The position numbers were made by a program, and so were the translations under genes. Positions 1-6,496 of a DNA stretch of 13,331 bases are shown piece after piece (within the stretch, counting starts at the first letter, position 1; each line of letters opens with the position of its first letter). The stretch comes from CAMCVE01 sp039920645 (GTDB lineage: Bacteria; Bdellovibrionota; UBA2428), in assembly GCA_039920645.1 (NCBI GenBank), contig JBDSDI010000177.1:1-13331 (forward strand), in the 5' to 3' direction. The notes under the pieces were generated by a model that did not search any database, was not told where the DNA came from, and worked only from the letters and a program-made list of their open reading frames with translations.

Positions 1-168
1 CAAGATCAGCACGACAACTGGGTCGCGCTCTTCAAGAGCGACTGGGAATTCGAATACACCAAAAAGAACGCGCCTCAGAGCATCGAGTGGTATGCCAATA
101 GTTTCGAAGCCTCCAAGGCGGTTTTCGAGGCGAAACTCGCCCTGGGTGAAGATTCGGTTAAGGGCTAA
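1..168 (+). CDS. 3' end of an unrecognised protein (5' truncated by window edge)
   Basis: Reading frame 1 is open from the first base to a TAA at 166-168 and gives the last 55 residues of a protein. The visible part is hydrophilic, rich in aromatic residues (Trp at residues 7, 15 and 31 of the fragment) and Glu/Lys, and has no membrane segment or motif I recognise. It looks like the helical C-terminus of a soluble protein. Codon use matches the neighbouring genes. The stop lies 60 bp before the next start, and a promoter-like element lies between, so it probably belongs to an upstream transcription unit. I cannot assign a function. Confidence 0.7.
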   Translation, partial: QDQHDNWVALFKSDWEFEYTKKNAPQSIEWYANSFEASKAVFEAKLALGEDSVKG

Positions 169-199
169 GCCCGTCGTTTCCCCAGACGATCGCTTCATG

Positions 200-220
200 T
201 AGAATCCAATAAGGCGGAGG
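200..220 (+). promoter_or_regulatory. Candidate -10 element and Shine-Dalgarno for the secreted protein gene
   Basis: TAGAAT at 200-205 matches the sigma70-type -10 consensus at five of six positions. It lies in a 57-bp gap between two plus-strand genes. A purine-rich ribosome-binding site with GGAGG at 216-220 follows, five bases before the GTG at 226 and eight before the ATG at 229. I see no convincing -35 box about 17 bases upstream. The promoter call is tentative. The Shine-Dalgarno is clear. Confidence 0.4.
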
Positions 221-228
221 GCTTCGTG

Positions 229-1005
229 ATGCGAGTTCGTGATTTTTCCAAGGGATTTCTTTTTTCGGGACTTTTCCTCATTACGGGCGTGACCGCGCGC
301 GCACAGGCTCTTCAACAATGGGGAGACTCGCGCCTCGACCTCTGCTCCGAAGAACTGCAGGACGGCGGCGATTTCAAATCCCTCTCCAAACAGGTGAAGG
401 CCGAACTCAAGGCGCGCGACTCCGAATCCGTATATCTTTCGACCGCGATGAAGCCTCTTCTTAAGGACGCCAGGTCTTATTCGAAAAGTTTCAACACGAG
501 CACGATGTCAGATCTCGACCGCTATGAGATCGCCGGCATGATGAGCCCCGATACTTCCGAGAAAGTCCTCGATACGATGGCGTCCCGCAATCACAGCGGC
601 AAGGTCACGCGTAGCTACGACCTCCAATATCAGGATGGCAAAGTGCTCGTTTGGCCCGCATTCTGGGTCGGCGGTCGCCGCGCTCGCGTCACTCTCGAAC
701 CCATCATGAAACTTCCTGCGGCTAAACTCGACCCTGAAGTCGTCCAGGTCCTGAAGAGCAAAGCTCCGAAGCTTTCGCTCGACGGTCTCGGCTCCGGCAG
801 CTCGGTCGCTCAGATCAATTCCAAAGGCGTCTACGAATTCGGGTACTCGGCCGACGGAAAACTCAGTGATATGGGCGGCCTCGAAGAATTTTTCGACAAG
901 GGCCTCGACGGACTTTGCGCGCACCGCGCGGAGAACGCTGAGCAGGCACGCAAGCAGTCTCGCCTCAGCGAGAAAAAGTCTGTCGCTGCTCCTCAACACA
1001 AGTAG
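229..1005 (+). CDS. Secreted protein of unknown function (258 aa)
   Basis: The protein starts with a basic n-region and a hydrophobic core (about residues 10-22) followed by an A-R-A signal peptidase I site before Gln26, so it should be exported to the periplasm or beyond. I chose ATG 229 over GTG 226, which lies directly before it, because GGAGG at 216-220 is then eight bases away. The mature part is about 230 residues, with two cysteines (Cys39 near the mature N-terminus and Cys230 near the C-terminus) that could form a disulphide linking the ends. The last 28 residues are charged and probably disordered. I recognise no enzyme motif. A GT4 glycosyltransferase gene follows after 25 bp and may be cotranscribed. 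The gene call is secure; the function is unknown. Confidence 0.85.
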   Translation: MRVRDFSKGFLFSGLFLITGVTARAQALQQWGDSRLDLCSEELQDGGDFKSLSKQVKAELKARDSESVYLSTAMKPLLKDARSYSKSFNTSTMSDLDRYEIAGMMSPDTSEKVLDTMASRNHSGKVTRSYDLQYQDGKVLVWPAFWVGGRRARVTLEPIMKLPAAKLDPEVVQVLKSKAPKLSLDGLGSGSSVAQINSKGVYEFGYSADGKLSDMGGLEEFFDKGLDGLCAHRAENAEQARKQSRLSEKKSVAAPQHK

Positions 1006-1030
1006 CAACTTCGGTTAAACTGTTCGTACT

Positions 1031-2134
1031 TTGAAGATCGATCTCCATCTCGATGTGACCGCATGGGTTCGAGGACCGCGCACGAGCGTAGGGCTTTGTG
1101 CCCGCCGTCTCGACGCCGCCCTTCACCGGATCGCCACGAACGAGAGCGGTCTCGGGATCAAGAGCTGGACGCGCCGAAATGCGAAGTCGAGCGAGATCCC
1201 TTCTCTGAAACTCGAATCCAAGGATCTCTATTCCCGCGTCGAAAAGCTGGGCTGGCTGAAAAGTTGGGAAGGCGTGGGTGGTGTTTACCATAGCGTCGAT
1301 CCGGTACTCGGCCGTCTCAAAAATTCCAAGCGCGTGGTGACGGCGCACGACTGTTGGACGCTGGTCGAAAATCCTTATCAGGCTCCGAAGTTCCAAAAAT
1401 ATCAGAAAAAGAAATTCGAGACCGCACTCTCTCGAGCCGACCACGTCGTCGTTCCCTCGCAGCACGTCCACGATCAGCTCGTCGTCCTAAAGCCCGAGCT
1501 CAAAGGGCGACTCAGCGTGATTCCGTGGGGACCGCTCATGGGTCAAGAGACGGCACTTTCGCCAGCGAGCGCGCCGCACGCTTCGGTCGTCGATGCCTAT
1601 CTCACGAAGCATCGTCCTTTTTTCCTTTGCGTCGGTAATCTCGAGAACCGCAAGAATCACGATATTCTTTTCCGCGCGATGGAATCGCTGCCGGAAGTGG
1701 ATCTGGTTCTCGTGGGAGCCAAGGGTTGGGGCTGGGAAGCGATCGAAAAAAAACGCCAAGAGCTGTGTGCGAAAACGCCATGCTTCTGGTTCGAAGGGCT
1801 TCCGACCCGCGACATGAGCGCGCTCTATGCTGCCTCGCTTGCGGTCGTTCTGCCGTCGCTCGACGAGGGCTTCGGACTTCCGGCGTGCGAAGCGCTCTAC
1901 TTCGACAAGCCGCTCGTTCTCTCGCAAATCGCTCCGTTCTTTGAGATCGCAGGATCCGCTGCGCTCTACTTCGATCCGGTAAAGGGAACGAAAGACCTTC
2001 GCGATATTCTCGCCGCGCTCGCTTCGGACGAAAGCTTACGCAACTCGTGGGCTTCGAAAGCGCTCAGCCGCAAACATCTTTTCTCGTGGGAGCTGACGGC
2101 GCGCGCGCACCTCGCGCTCTACCGCCGCCTTTAA
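1031..2134 (+). CDS. GT4-family glycosyltransferase (glycosyl transferases group 1)
   Basis: A 367-residue cytoplasmic GT-B fold glycosyltransferase, expected to move a sugar from an activated nucleotide donor to an envelope acceptor with retention of configuration. In the N-terminal half, T-A-H-D-C-W (residues 104-109) is a typical acceptor-domain loop. In the C-terminal half, V-G-N-L-E-N-R-K-N-H (201-210) carries the Arg-Lys pair that usually contacts the donor phosphates, and E-G-F-G-L-P-A-C-E (279-287) is the EX7E motif of GT4. Length is normal for the family. The start is a TTG at 1031: an in-frame TAA at 1016-1018 leaves no ATG, and the next option is GTG at 1055. No Shine-Dalgarno is visible before the TTG. 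It may be expressed with the secreted-protein gene ending 25 bp upstream. Donor and acceptor cannot be told from sequence. The gene faces phhA convergently with 18 bp between stops. Confidence 0.88.
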   Translation: MKIDLHLDVTAWVRGPRTSVGLCARRLDAALHRIATNESGLGIKSWTRRNAKSSEIPSLKLESKDLYSRVEKLGWLKSWEGVGGVYHSVDPVLGRLKNSKRVVTAHDCWTLVENPYQAPKFQKYQKKKFETALSRADHVVVPSQHVHDQLVVLKPELKGRLSVIPWGPLMGQETALSPASAPHASVVDAYLTKHRPFFLCVGNLENRKNHDILFRAMESLPEVDLVLVGAKGWGWEAIEKKRQELCAKTPCFWFEGLPTRDMSALYAASLAVVLPSLDEGFGLPACEALYFDKPLVLSQIAPFFEIAGSAALYFDPVKGTKDLRDILAALASDESLRNSWASKALSRKHLFSWELTARAHLALYRRL

Positions 2135-2152
2135 TTTCAATACCCAGACGCC

Positions 2153-2911
2153 CTAGACGCCTTGTCTTTTTGCCCAGGCGCGGAAATCCTTGCCGAGCTT
2201 TTCGAAAGACGGAATTACGAAGACGTCTTCTTGCAGATGCCAGATGTCGTAGTCGCGTTTAGAAATCACTTCGATGTCAAAAGGATGGTGGCGGCATTTG
2301 TCACTCACACAAAATTGCATTTCTTCTGGGGAACTTACCGAGCCCGATCCGTAAGCGCGCAGGCCCGACGCGGTCTGGATGAGACCGAATTCGACGGTGA
2401 ACCAATAAATGCGGCCGAGCATTTTGTGAATCTCGTGGTCTTCGGGATACTTATCCGTGGCGCGGACACCGATGTGACCGAAGTCCTGGAAGAATTCGGT
2501 GAATTCCGGATTCGTCAGCAAAGGTGTGTGACCGAAGAGATCATGGAACATATCGGGCTCGGGTGTGTAGTCGAGTTCGGCACGTTTCCGGATAAAATCC
2601 GTTGAAGGGAAAATTTTACGCGAGAGCAGATTCCAAAAATCCTTGGTATGCACGAGTCCGTCGACGCGAACGATTTTCCATCCCGTCGCTGCCTCGATGC
2701 GCGCGGAAATATCCCTTAAACGAGGAATCTCGGTTTTAGGAAACTTAACGACCTTCAGTCCTTCGATGAATTCGTCGCAGGCGCGACCGACGACAAGTTG
2801 ATCTTGCTTCGCGAGGAGCAATGCCCACGTGCCATGTTCTTCTTCAGTGTACGGGGGTACGGGAACCTCACTGAGAGGACGTTCATCGACTTTGCAATAT
2901 TCGGTGTCCAT
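2153..2911 (-). CDS. phhA: Phenylalanine 4-monooxygenase (phenylalanine hydroxylase)
   Basis: A 252-residue soluble non-haem iron enzyme converting L-phenylalanine to L-tyrosine with O2 and a tetrahydropterin. The aromatic amino acid hydroxylase core is unmistakable: T-P-E-P-D-M-F-H-D (116-124), L-F-G-H-T-P (125-130), I-Y-W-F-T-V-E-F-G-L (168-177) and G-S-G-S-V-S-S-P-E-E (188-197). The iron ligands are His123, His128 and Glu174. As in other bacterial enzymes there is only the catalytic domain: no regulatory ACT domain and no tetramerisation tail. The spacing from the second His to the Glu is 46 residues, about six more than I recall in animal and Chromobacterium enzymes, so one loop is longer. 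ATG 2911 has a GGAG six bases upstream (2918-2921). It is the second gene after pgsA, 36 bp downstream of it. No pterin-4a-carbinolamine dehydratase or tyrosine catabolic gene is in the window. Confidence 0.97.
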   Translation of the reverse strand: MDTEYCKVDERPLSEVPVPPYTEEEHGTWALLLAKQDQLVVGRACDEFIEGLKVVKFPKTEIPRLRDISARIEAATGWKIVRVDGLVHTKDFWNLLSRKIFPSTDFIRKRAELDYTPEPDMFHDLFGHTPLLTNPEFTEFFQDFGHIGVRATDKYPEDHEIHKMLGRIYWFTVEFGLIQTASGLRAYGSGSVSSPEEMQFCVSDKCRHHPFDIEVISKRDYDIWHLQEDVFVIPSFEKLGKDFRAWAKRQGV

Positions 2912-2947
2912 ACGCTGCTCCGTGTTTCTCCAGTTTAACCGGTTCTT

Positions 2948-3532
2948 CTAGAGCTGTCCCTTGGCCTTGAAGGCAAGATACACGCGGTACGAGTAAGTCG
3001 ACATGCTCCAGTAGCTCAGAACGACCGAGGCCCACAGGATGACTTCGCCGCAAGAAAAGAGCGAGATCTCGCCGATAGTGCCGCCGAGCATAATACATCC
3101 GAGGCCCACGAACTGGAGCACGGTCTTGATCTTGCCGACCTGACCAGCGGCGATGATCATGCCGACTGAGGCGGCCATGGCGCGTAGTCCCGTAACGAGA
3201 AACTCGCGAGCCAGAAGCAGAACGGCTAACCAAGGGCTGAGGTTGGGGTCGGGGTTAAGAATGGAGGGGTAGGGACTTCTCGCCATGAGAAAAATCACAG
3301 CGACGCAGAGAAAAATCTTATCGGCTACGGGATCCATGAGGCGTCCCACATCGCTCTCCTGGCGGAGGCGGCGCGCGAAGTAACCGTCGAAGAGGTCAGT
3401 GAGTCCAGCTAAAATCAAGACCACGAGGCCCCATTCTCCGTAACCTTTTTCCACGAGAATGGCGAGGAGCGGCATCAAAGCCAAACGAAGCGCGGTTAGG
3501 CCATTGGGAAAGGTGAGTAGACGGCCAGCCAT
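2948..3532 (-). CDS. pgsA: CDP-diacylglycerol--glycerol-3-phosphate 3-phosphatidyltransferase
   Basis: A 194-residue integral membrane enzyme that makes phosphatidylglycerophosphate from CDP-diacylglycerol and glycerol-3-phosphate, the committed step to phosphatidylglycerol and cardiolipin. The CDP-alcohol phosphotransferase signature is complete: Asp46, Asp49-Gly50, Ala53-Arg54, Gly63, Asp67 and Asp71. Two further stretches point to PgsA rather than another member: R-E-F-L-V-T-G-L-R (109-117) and G-K-I-K-T (133-137). The remainder is hydrophobic, consistent with about six membrane helices. ATG 3532 is the first possible start, because a TAA in this frame lies six bases upstream, and the usual N-terminal P-N-x-L-T-x-L-R motif begins at residue 9. 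No Shine-Dalgarno is visible. The start codon is part of a palindrome shared with the divergent gene at 3548. It probably leads a pgsA-phhA transcript. Confidence 0.95.
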   Translation of the reverse strand: MAGRLLTFPNGLTALRLALMPLLAILVEKGYGEWGLVVLILAGLTDLFDGYFARRLRQESDVGRLMDPVADKIFLCVAVIFLMARSPYPSILNPDPNLSPWLAVLLLAREFLVTGLRAMAASVGMIIAAGQVGKIKTVLQFVGLGCIMLGGTIGEISLFSCGEVILWASVVLSYWSMSTYSYRVYLAFKAKGQL

Positions 3533-3550
3533 GCTATGTTATCTAGCATG
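3530..3550. promoter_or_regulatory. Palindromic divergent promoter holding both start codons
   Basis: Seven-base arms CATGCTA (3530-3536) and TAGCATG (3544-3550) flank a seven-base spacer. The outer ends are the two start codons: pgsA reads ATG leftward from 3532 and the nucleotidase-like gene reads ATG rightward from 3548. Each strand carries a TGn-extended -10-like hexamer seven bases before its ATG: TGC-TATGTT on plus (3532-3540) and TGC-TAGATA on minus (3548-3540). Neither gene has a Shine-Dalgarno. Read together, this suggests back-to-back promoters giving leaderless mRNAs, where polymerase can occupy only one side at a time. It is an inference. No good -35 box is visible, and if the lipoprotein begins at ATG 3536 the symmetry with its start is lost. 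Confidence 0.4.
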
Positions 3551-5026
3551 AAAAGCTTCCATTGGGTAAATCTCGAAAAGTTTGTCTTCCTTGGTCTTCT
3601 TGCCTCCTGCGCGCACGGTCCGGCTAGCTCCGGCAGTGGTTCTGGCGCCGCGGGAAAAGTTGTTGCGAGCAGCGACAAAGAAGCCGTACTCGTTCTCTTT
3701 CTGAGCGATCTTCATAGCCATCTCAAGGGCGATACCGACGGACGCGGCGGATACGCACAAGTGAAAAAATGGATCGACTTCGAACGCGCGAAAGCGGGTC
3801 CGAAAACGGACGTCGTCGTTATCGGCGGCGGCGATCTCATCGGCAAAGGTTCGATTCCCTGTCAGGAAACCAATGACAAAGAATGCGGCGCTTTCTTTAA
3901 GGACTTCGGTCTCGCTTACAGCACCCTTGGGAATTACGAACTCTACAATTCGCCGACGGACATGGCGGCTTTCGTGAAAGCGACGGGTGCGCAGTTCATC
4001 GGGATGAATGTCTCGCCGAAAAAAGGCACGGCTTCATGGTCAAATGCGCCTCTGAAATTCAAGGGCCAAAAATCTGGTCTCGAATTCTGGCTGGCGAGTT
4101 GGACGTCTCCTTTCGACATCAAAGACTACAACGTGCGCGCATTTCCCGCCGCCAGCGACTGGATGGCGTGGAAGAGACAGTGGAACGCTCCCGTTCTTTT
4201 CCTTACGCACCAAGAACTCGAACGCGACCTCGGATTCCTGAAAGATGCCTGCCTTTCGCTCTCCCCGCAGACTCAGGTTCTTGCGCTTCTCAAGTCCAAC
4301 GATCATCGCACCATGCAGCAGGATTCCTCGCAGTGCGCTCCGATGCTCGAACCTGGCGCTTTCGGTCGTTATGGACTTAAGCTTCTCATCACGCGCGACG
4401 CGCAGAATCCCGCTCGCCTGCAGACCGCGTCCGAGTTCGTCGAGATCAAAGGTTTTGGTGAAGACGCGGGCGTGAAAGCGCGCGTCGATGCGCTCTATGC
4501 ACGCTACGCTCCGGACGCGGGCCAAGTGCTCTTCAGCGTCGATCAAGAAATTTCCCGCGAGTCGCTCGCGAGCTGGATGGCCGAGGGCTACCACAAGCGC
4601 ATGAAGGCCGAAGCCGCGATCACAAATATCGGTTTCGTAAAGAACTCTCTTCCCGTTGGTCCGGTGACCCGCGAGGATTTCTTCCTCGCGCTACCTTACA
4701 AAAATGAACTCTACGGTCTCGACTGGTCCGTTAAGGATATGGAGCAAGCACTCTGTGCGGCAGCCCTGCGCAAGCGCGTGGGAGATCTCGATTGGGGTTC
4801 GGAACTTTCTTTCTCGGGCTTCAGCCTCGAGAACGCCGGAACTCCGCAATGCCACGTCGTCGCTCCGAAAAAATCCCTCAAGGTCGTTGTCGACGAATAT
4901 CTTCTTTCGCGCTCCGAGCGTTGGCTGGGTCGCGATTTGAAGTCGCGCAGTTTCAAATTCGGTGTTGATTCGCGTCGCGTGGCCACCCAGCAACTGCAAG
5001 TCTCGAAACCCGTCGGAGCCCACTAG
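3548..5026 (+). CDS. 5'-nucleotidase/UshA-like metallophosphoesterase lipoprotein with altered active site
   Basis: 492 residues from ATG 3548, or 496 from ATG 3536 (numbering below uses 3536). The hydrophobic segment before L-L-A-S-C gives a lipobox with Cys25, followed by a Gly/Ser linker (31-40), so it should be a lipoprotein facing the periplasm. The metallophosphoesterase N-domain shows S-D-L-H-S-H (57-62), G-G-G-D-L-I (97-102), G-N-Y-E (132-135), F-L-T-H-Q-E (222-227) and N-D-H-R (255-258). The C-domain resembles 5'-nucleotidase C-terminal domains (ITNIGFVKNSLPVGPVTRED region, 362-381, then LPYKN). Thus Asp58, His60, Asp100, Asn133, His225 and His257 are in place, but the catalytic GNHExxD motif reads G-N-Y-E-L-Y. 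It heads a plus-strand operon: its TAG overlaps the next GTG by one base. Either the activity is changed or lost, or the protein binds rather than cleaves a nucleotide-like ligand. Confidence 0.85.
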   Translation: MKSFHWVNLEKFVFLGLLASCAHGPASSGSGSGAAGKVVASSDKEAVLVLFLSDLHSHLKGDTDGRGGYAQVKKWIDFERAKAGPKTDVVVIGGGDLIGKGSIPCQETNDKECGAFFKDFGLAYSTLGNYELYNSPTDMAAFVKATGAQFIGMNVSPKKGTASWSNAPLKFKGQKSGLEFWLASWTSPFDIKDYNVRAFPAASDWMAWKRQWNAPVLFLTHQELERDLGFLKDACLSLSPQTQVLALLKSNDHRTMQQDSSQCAPMLEPGAFGRYGLKLLITRDAQNPARLQTASEFVEIKGFGEDAGVKARVDALYARYAPDAGQVLFSVDQEISRESLASWMAEGYHKRMKAEAAITNIGFVKNSLPVGPVTREDFFLALPYKNELYGLDWSVKDMEQALCAAALRKRVGDLDWGSELSFSGFSLENAGTPQCHVVAPKKSLKVVVDEYLLSRSERWLGRDLKSRSFKFGVDSRRVATQQLQVSKPVGAH

Positions 5027-5679
5027 TGCGGGTCTTCTCCAATTTCGCGGTCTCGCTCGACGGCCGCATCGCCGATCGAGGGGCTCCCTCGAAACCGTTG
5101 GGGACCCCGCTCGACCGCAAGACGATGCAAACGATCCGTAAAATGTGTGACGTCGTCGTGGTGGGCGCGGGTACACTGCGCGCTCATCCGCATAGCATGA
5201 AACTTACAGGGCGTTTGCCCTCCCATCGCAAGCAGCCCGCTAACGTGATCGTGAGCGGAAACGCCGACTTCGATCCTACGTGGGATTTTTGGAAAGACGA
5301 CAGCGTCGTGCGCATCGTCTTCACGACTCAGCACTCGCTCGCCAAAGCCGTGGAAGCAAGCCGCGATCGCGCGCTGGTCTTCGCAGCCGGCCAGGGCAAG
5401 AAGGTCGAGATGCCCAAGGTCTTCGAAAAACTGAAGGCGCTCGGATTCAAGAACGTGCTCGTCGAAGGCGGCGGCGAGCTCATGTCCGATGTCATGGCGG
5501 CGGGTCTCCTGCAGGAACTTTACGTGACGCTCACGCCCTGGATTCTCGGGGGCCGCCACAATCCTTCGATGGTCATGGGCGACGAGACGCTCTGGACCCG
5601 TCTCGAACTCAAAAAACAACGTAAGCTCGGCCAGGAGATCTATCTCCACTATCGCGTCAAGGGAGCCCGGCGTGTTTGA
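5026..5679 (+). CDS. Stand-alone RibD C-terminal (DHFR-like) reductase
   Basis: A 217-residue soluble protein with the RibD_C/dihydrofolate-reductase-like fold. N-F-A-V-S-L-D-G-R-I-A (6-16), D-V-V-V-V-G-A-G-T-L-R-A (42-53) and L-V-E-G-G-G-E-L (145-152) are the usual substrate and NADPH-binding stretches. The family reduces 5-amino-6-(5-phosphoribosylamino)uracil in riboflavin synthesis when fused to or paired with the RibD deaminase. Here no deaminase domain and no other rib gene is present, so the physiological substrate is open: riboflavin precursor, pterin, or something else. GTG 5026 overlaps the preceding TAG (TAGTG), with GGAG at 5015-5018 seven bases before it, which indicates translational coupling. 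Its 3' end overlaps the thioesterase start by eight bases. The family call is firm; the pathway is not. Confidence 0.85.
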   Translation: MRVFSNFAVSLDGRIADRGAPSKPLGTPLDRKTMQTIRKMCDVVVVGAGTLRAHPHSMKLTGRLPSHRKQPANVIVSGNADFDPTWDFWKDDSVVRIVFTTQHSLAKAVEASRDRALVFAAGQGKKVEMPKVFEKLKALGFKNVLVEGGGELMSDVMAAGLLQELYVTLTPWILGGRHNPSMVMGDETLWTRLELKKQRKLGQEIYLHYRVKGARRV

Positions 5680-6088
5680 GATCCCTTTTCAGATCGATTA
5701 CGTGGATACCGATGCGATGGGTATCATGCATCATTCAAGGTACTGCCGTTATCTCGAGCGCGCCCGCGTAAGGTGGCTCGAAACCATGGGGCTTCGTTAT
5801 GCCGATCTGGAGCGCGACGGCTACACCCTGCCTCTTAGCGCCTTGTCGCTTGAATATCGCAAGCCTTTGCGCTTTGATGACCGCGGTTTCGTAAGGCTCG
5901 CGATCGAAGAACTCGGTCGCGCGCGTCTAAAAATCGTCTACGAACTCGTCGACGAGACGGGAACCATCGTGACTACGGCCCGCACGGAACACGTGCTTCT
6001 GAAGAACATGAAACCCGTGCGGATCCCTGATGAATGGAGAGAGAAATGGCAGCAGCAGAGAGAACAGACATCGTCGACGTCCCGCTAA
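5672..6088 (+). CDS. YbgC-type hotdog-fold acyl-CoA thioesterase
   Basis: A 138-residue single hotdog domain. The N-terminal Y-V-D-T-D-A-M-G-I-M-H-H (10-21) is the signature of the 4-hydroxybenzoyl-CoA thioesterase/YbgC branch, with Asp14 as the expected catalytic acid, followed by the Y-C-R-Y-L-E-R-A-R helix (24-32). YbgC-like enzymes hydrolyse acyl-CoA or acyl-ACP thioesters, and in Escherichia coli YbgC associates with the tol-pal locus and phospholipid enzymes. No tol-pal gene is seen here. The start is a GTG with GGGAG six bases upstream (5661-5665), overlapping the previous gene by eight bases. The last 14 codons overlap the start of the SRPBCC gene. That tail (rich in Gln, Ser and Thr) lies beyond the fold and may be dispensable. 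Confidence 0.9.
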   Translation: MFEIPFQIDYVDTDAMGIMHHSRYCRYLERARVRWLETMGLRYADLERDGYTLPLSALSLEYRKPLRFDDRGFVRLAIEELGRARLKIVYELVDETGTIVTTARTEHVLLKNMKPVRIPDEWREKWQQQREQTSSTSR

Positions 6089-6486
6089 ACAAGCTCTACC
6101 AGGCGATCTGCGACTACGACAATTACGCGAAGTTCGTCACCGGCGCGACCCGCGTGAAGCTGCTTTCGCGTGAAGGTAACACCGCCAAGGTTCAGTTCGA
6201 AGTTGAGATGATGAAACGCGTCGAATACACGCTGAAAATTAAAGAAGAACTCGACTCCGAGGGTCGCAGCGCGCGCGTGAGCTGGGTGCTCGATTCCTCG
6301 AAATTCTTCAAGATCAGCAATGGTCTCTGGGAACTTAAAGCTCTCGGTCCCGACAAAACCCAAGTCATGTACAAGCTGGAACTCGAATTCGACATTCCCG
6401 TTCCCGGCTTCGTTTTAAAAAAGCTGGTCGCAAGCGCGCTTCCGAAAACCATCCAGGAATTTAGCGACCGAGCCCGTCAGCTCTAA
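6046..6486 (+). CDS. SRPBCC/COQ10-type polyketide cyclase-like lipid-binding protein
   Basis: A 146-residue START-like (SRPBCC) protein. The opening, with V-P-L-N-K-L-Y-Q-A-I-C-D-Y-D-N-Y (12-27), matches the usual first strand and helix of COQ10/ribosome-association toxin RatA-like members, then alternating strands lead to a long C-terminal helix (V-P-G-F-V-L-K-K-L, 119-127, onward). Such proteins form a hydrophobic cavity that binds quinones, lipids or polyketide-like ligands. I choose ATG 6046, with a GGAGAG about five bases upstream, over the in-frame ATG 6034, which lies just before that Shine-Dalgarno. This gives a 43-base overlap with the thioesterase gene in another frame. The next gene starts ten bases after its stop. 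Fold assignment is good; the ligand is unknown. Confidence 0.85.
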   Translation: MAAAERTDIVDVPLNKLYQAICDYDNYAKFVTGATRVKLLSREGNTAKVQFEVEMMKRVEYTLKIKEELDSEGRSARVSWVLDSSKFFKISNGLWELKALGPDKTQVMYKLELEFDIPVPGFVLKKLVASALPKTIQEFSDRARQL

Positions 6487-6496
6487 GGAGATACGA

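Noticed and set aside
162..172. GGGC-TAA-GCCC hairpin at the end of the first gene as a terminator
   Set aside because: The stem is only four bases with a three-base loop and no proper T-tract follows. Too weak to call.
2146..2161. Direct repeat AGACGCC (2146-2152 and 2155-2161) between convergent genes
   Set aside because: Only two seven-base copies, partly within the phhA stop region. It is likely chance or biased composition, with no hairpin potential.
2162..2605. 147-aa plus-strand open frame inside phhA
   Set aside because: It is antisense to strongly conserved phhA sequence, has no ribosome-binding site and no recognisable motif.
2937..2944. AACCGGTT palindrome between pgsA and phhA
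   Set aside because: Eight-base palindromes are expected by chance at this length, and nothing around it suggests a promoter or operator.
6034..6045. ATG 6034 as start of the SRPBCC gene
   Set aside because: It lies upstream of the GGAGAG site that fits ATG 6046 and would add only four residues.
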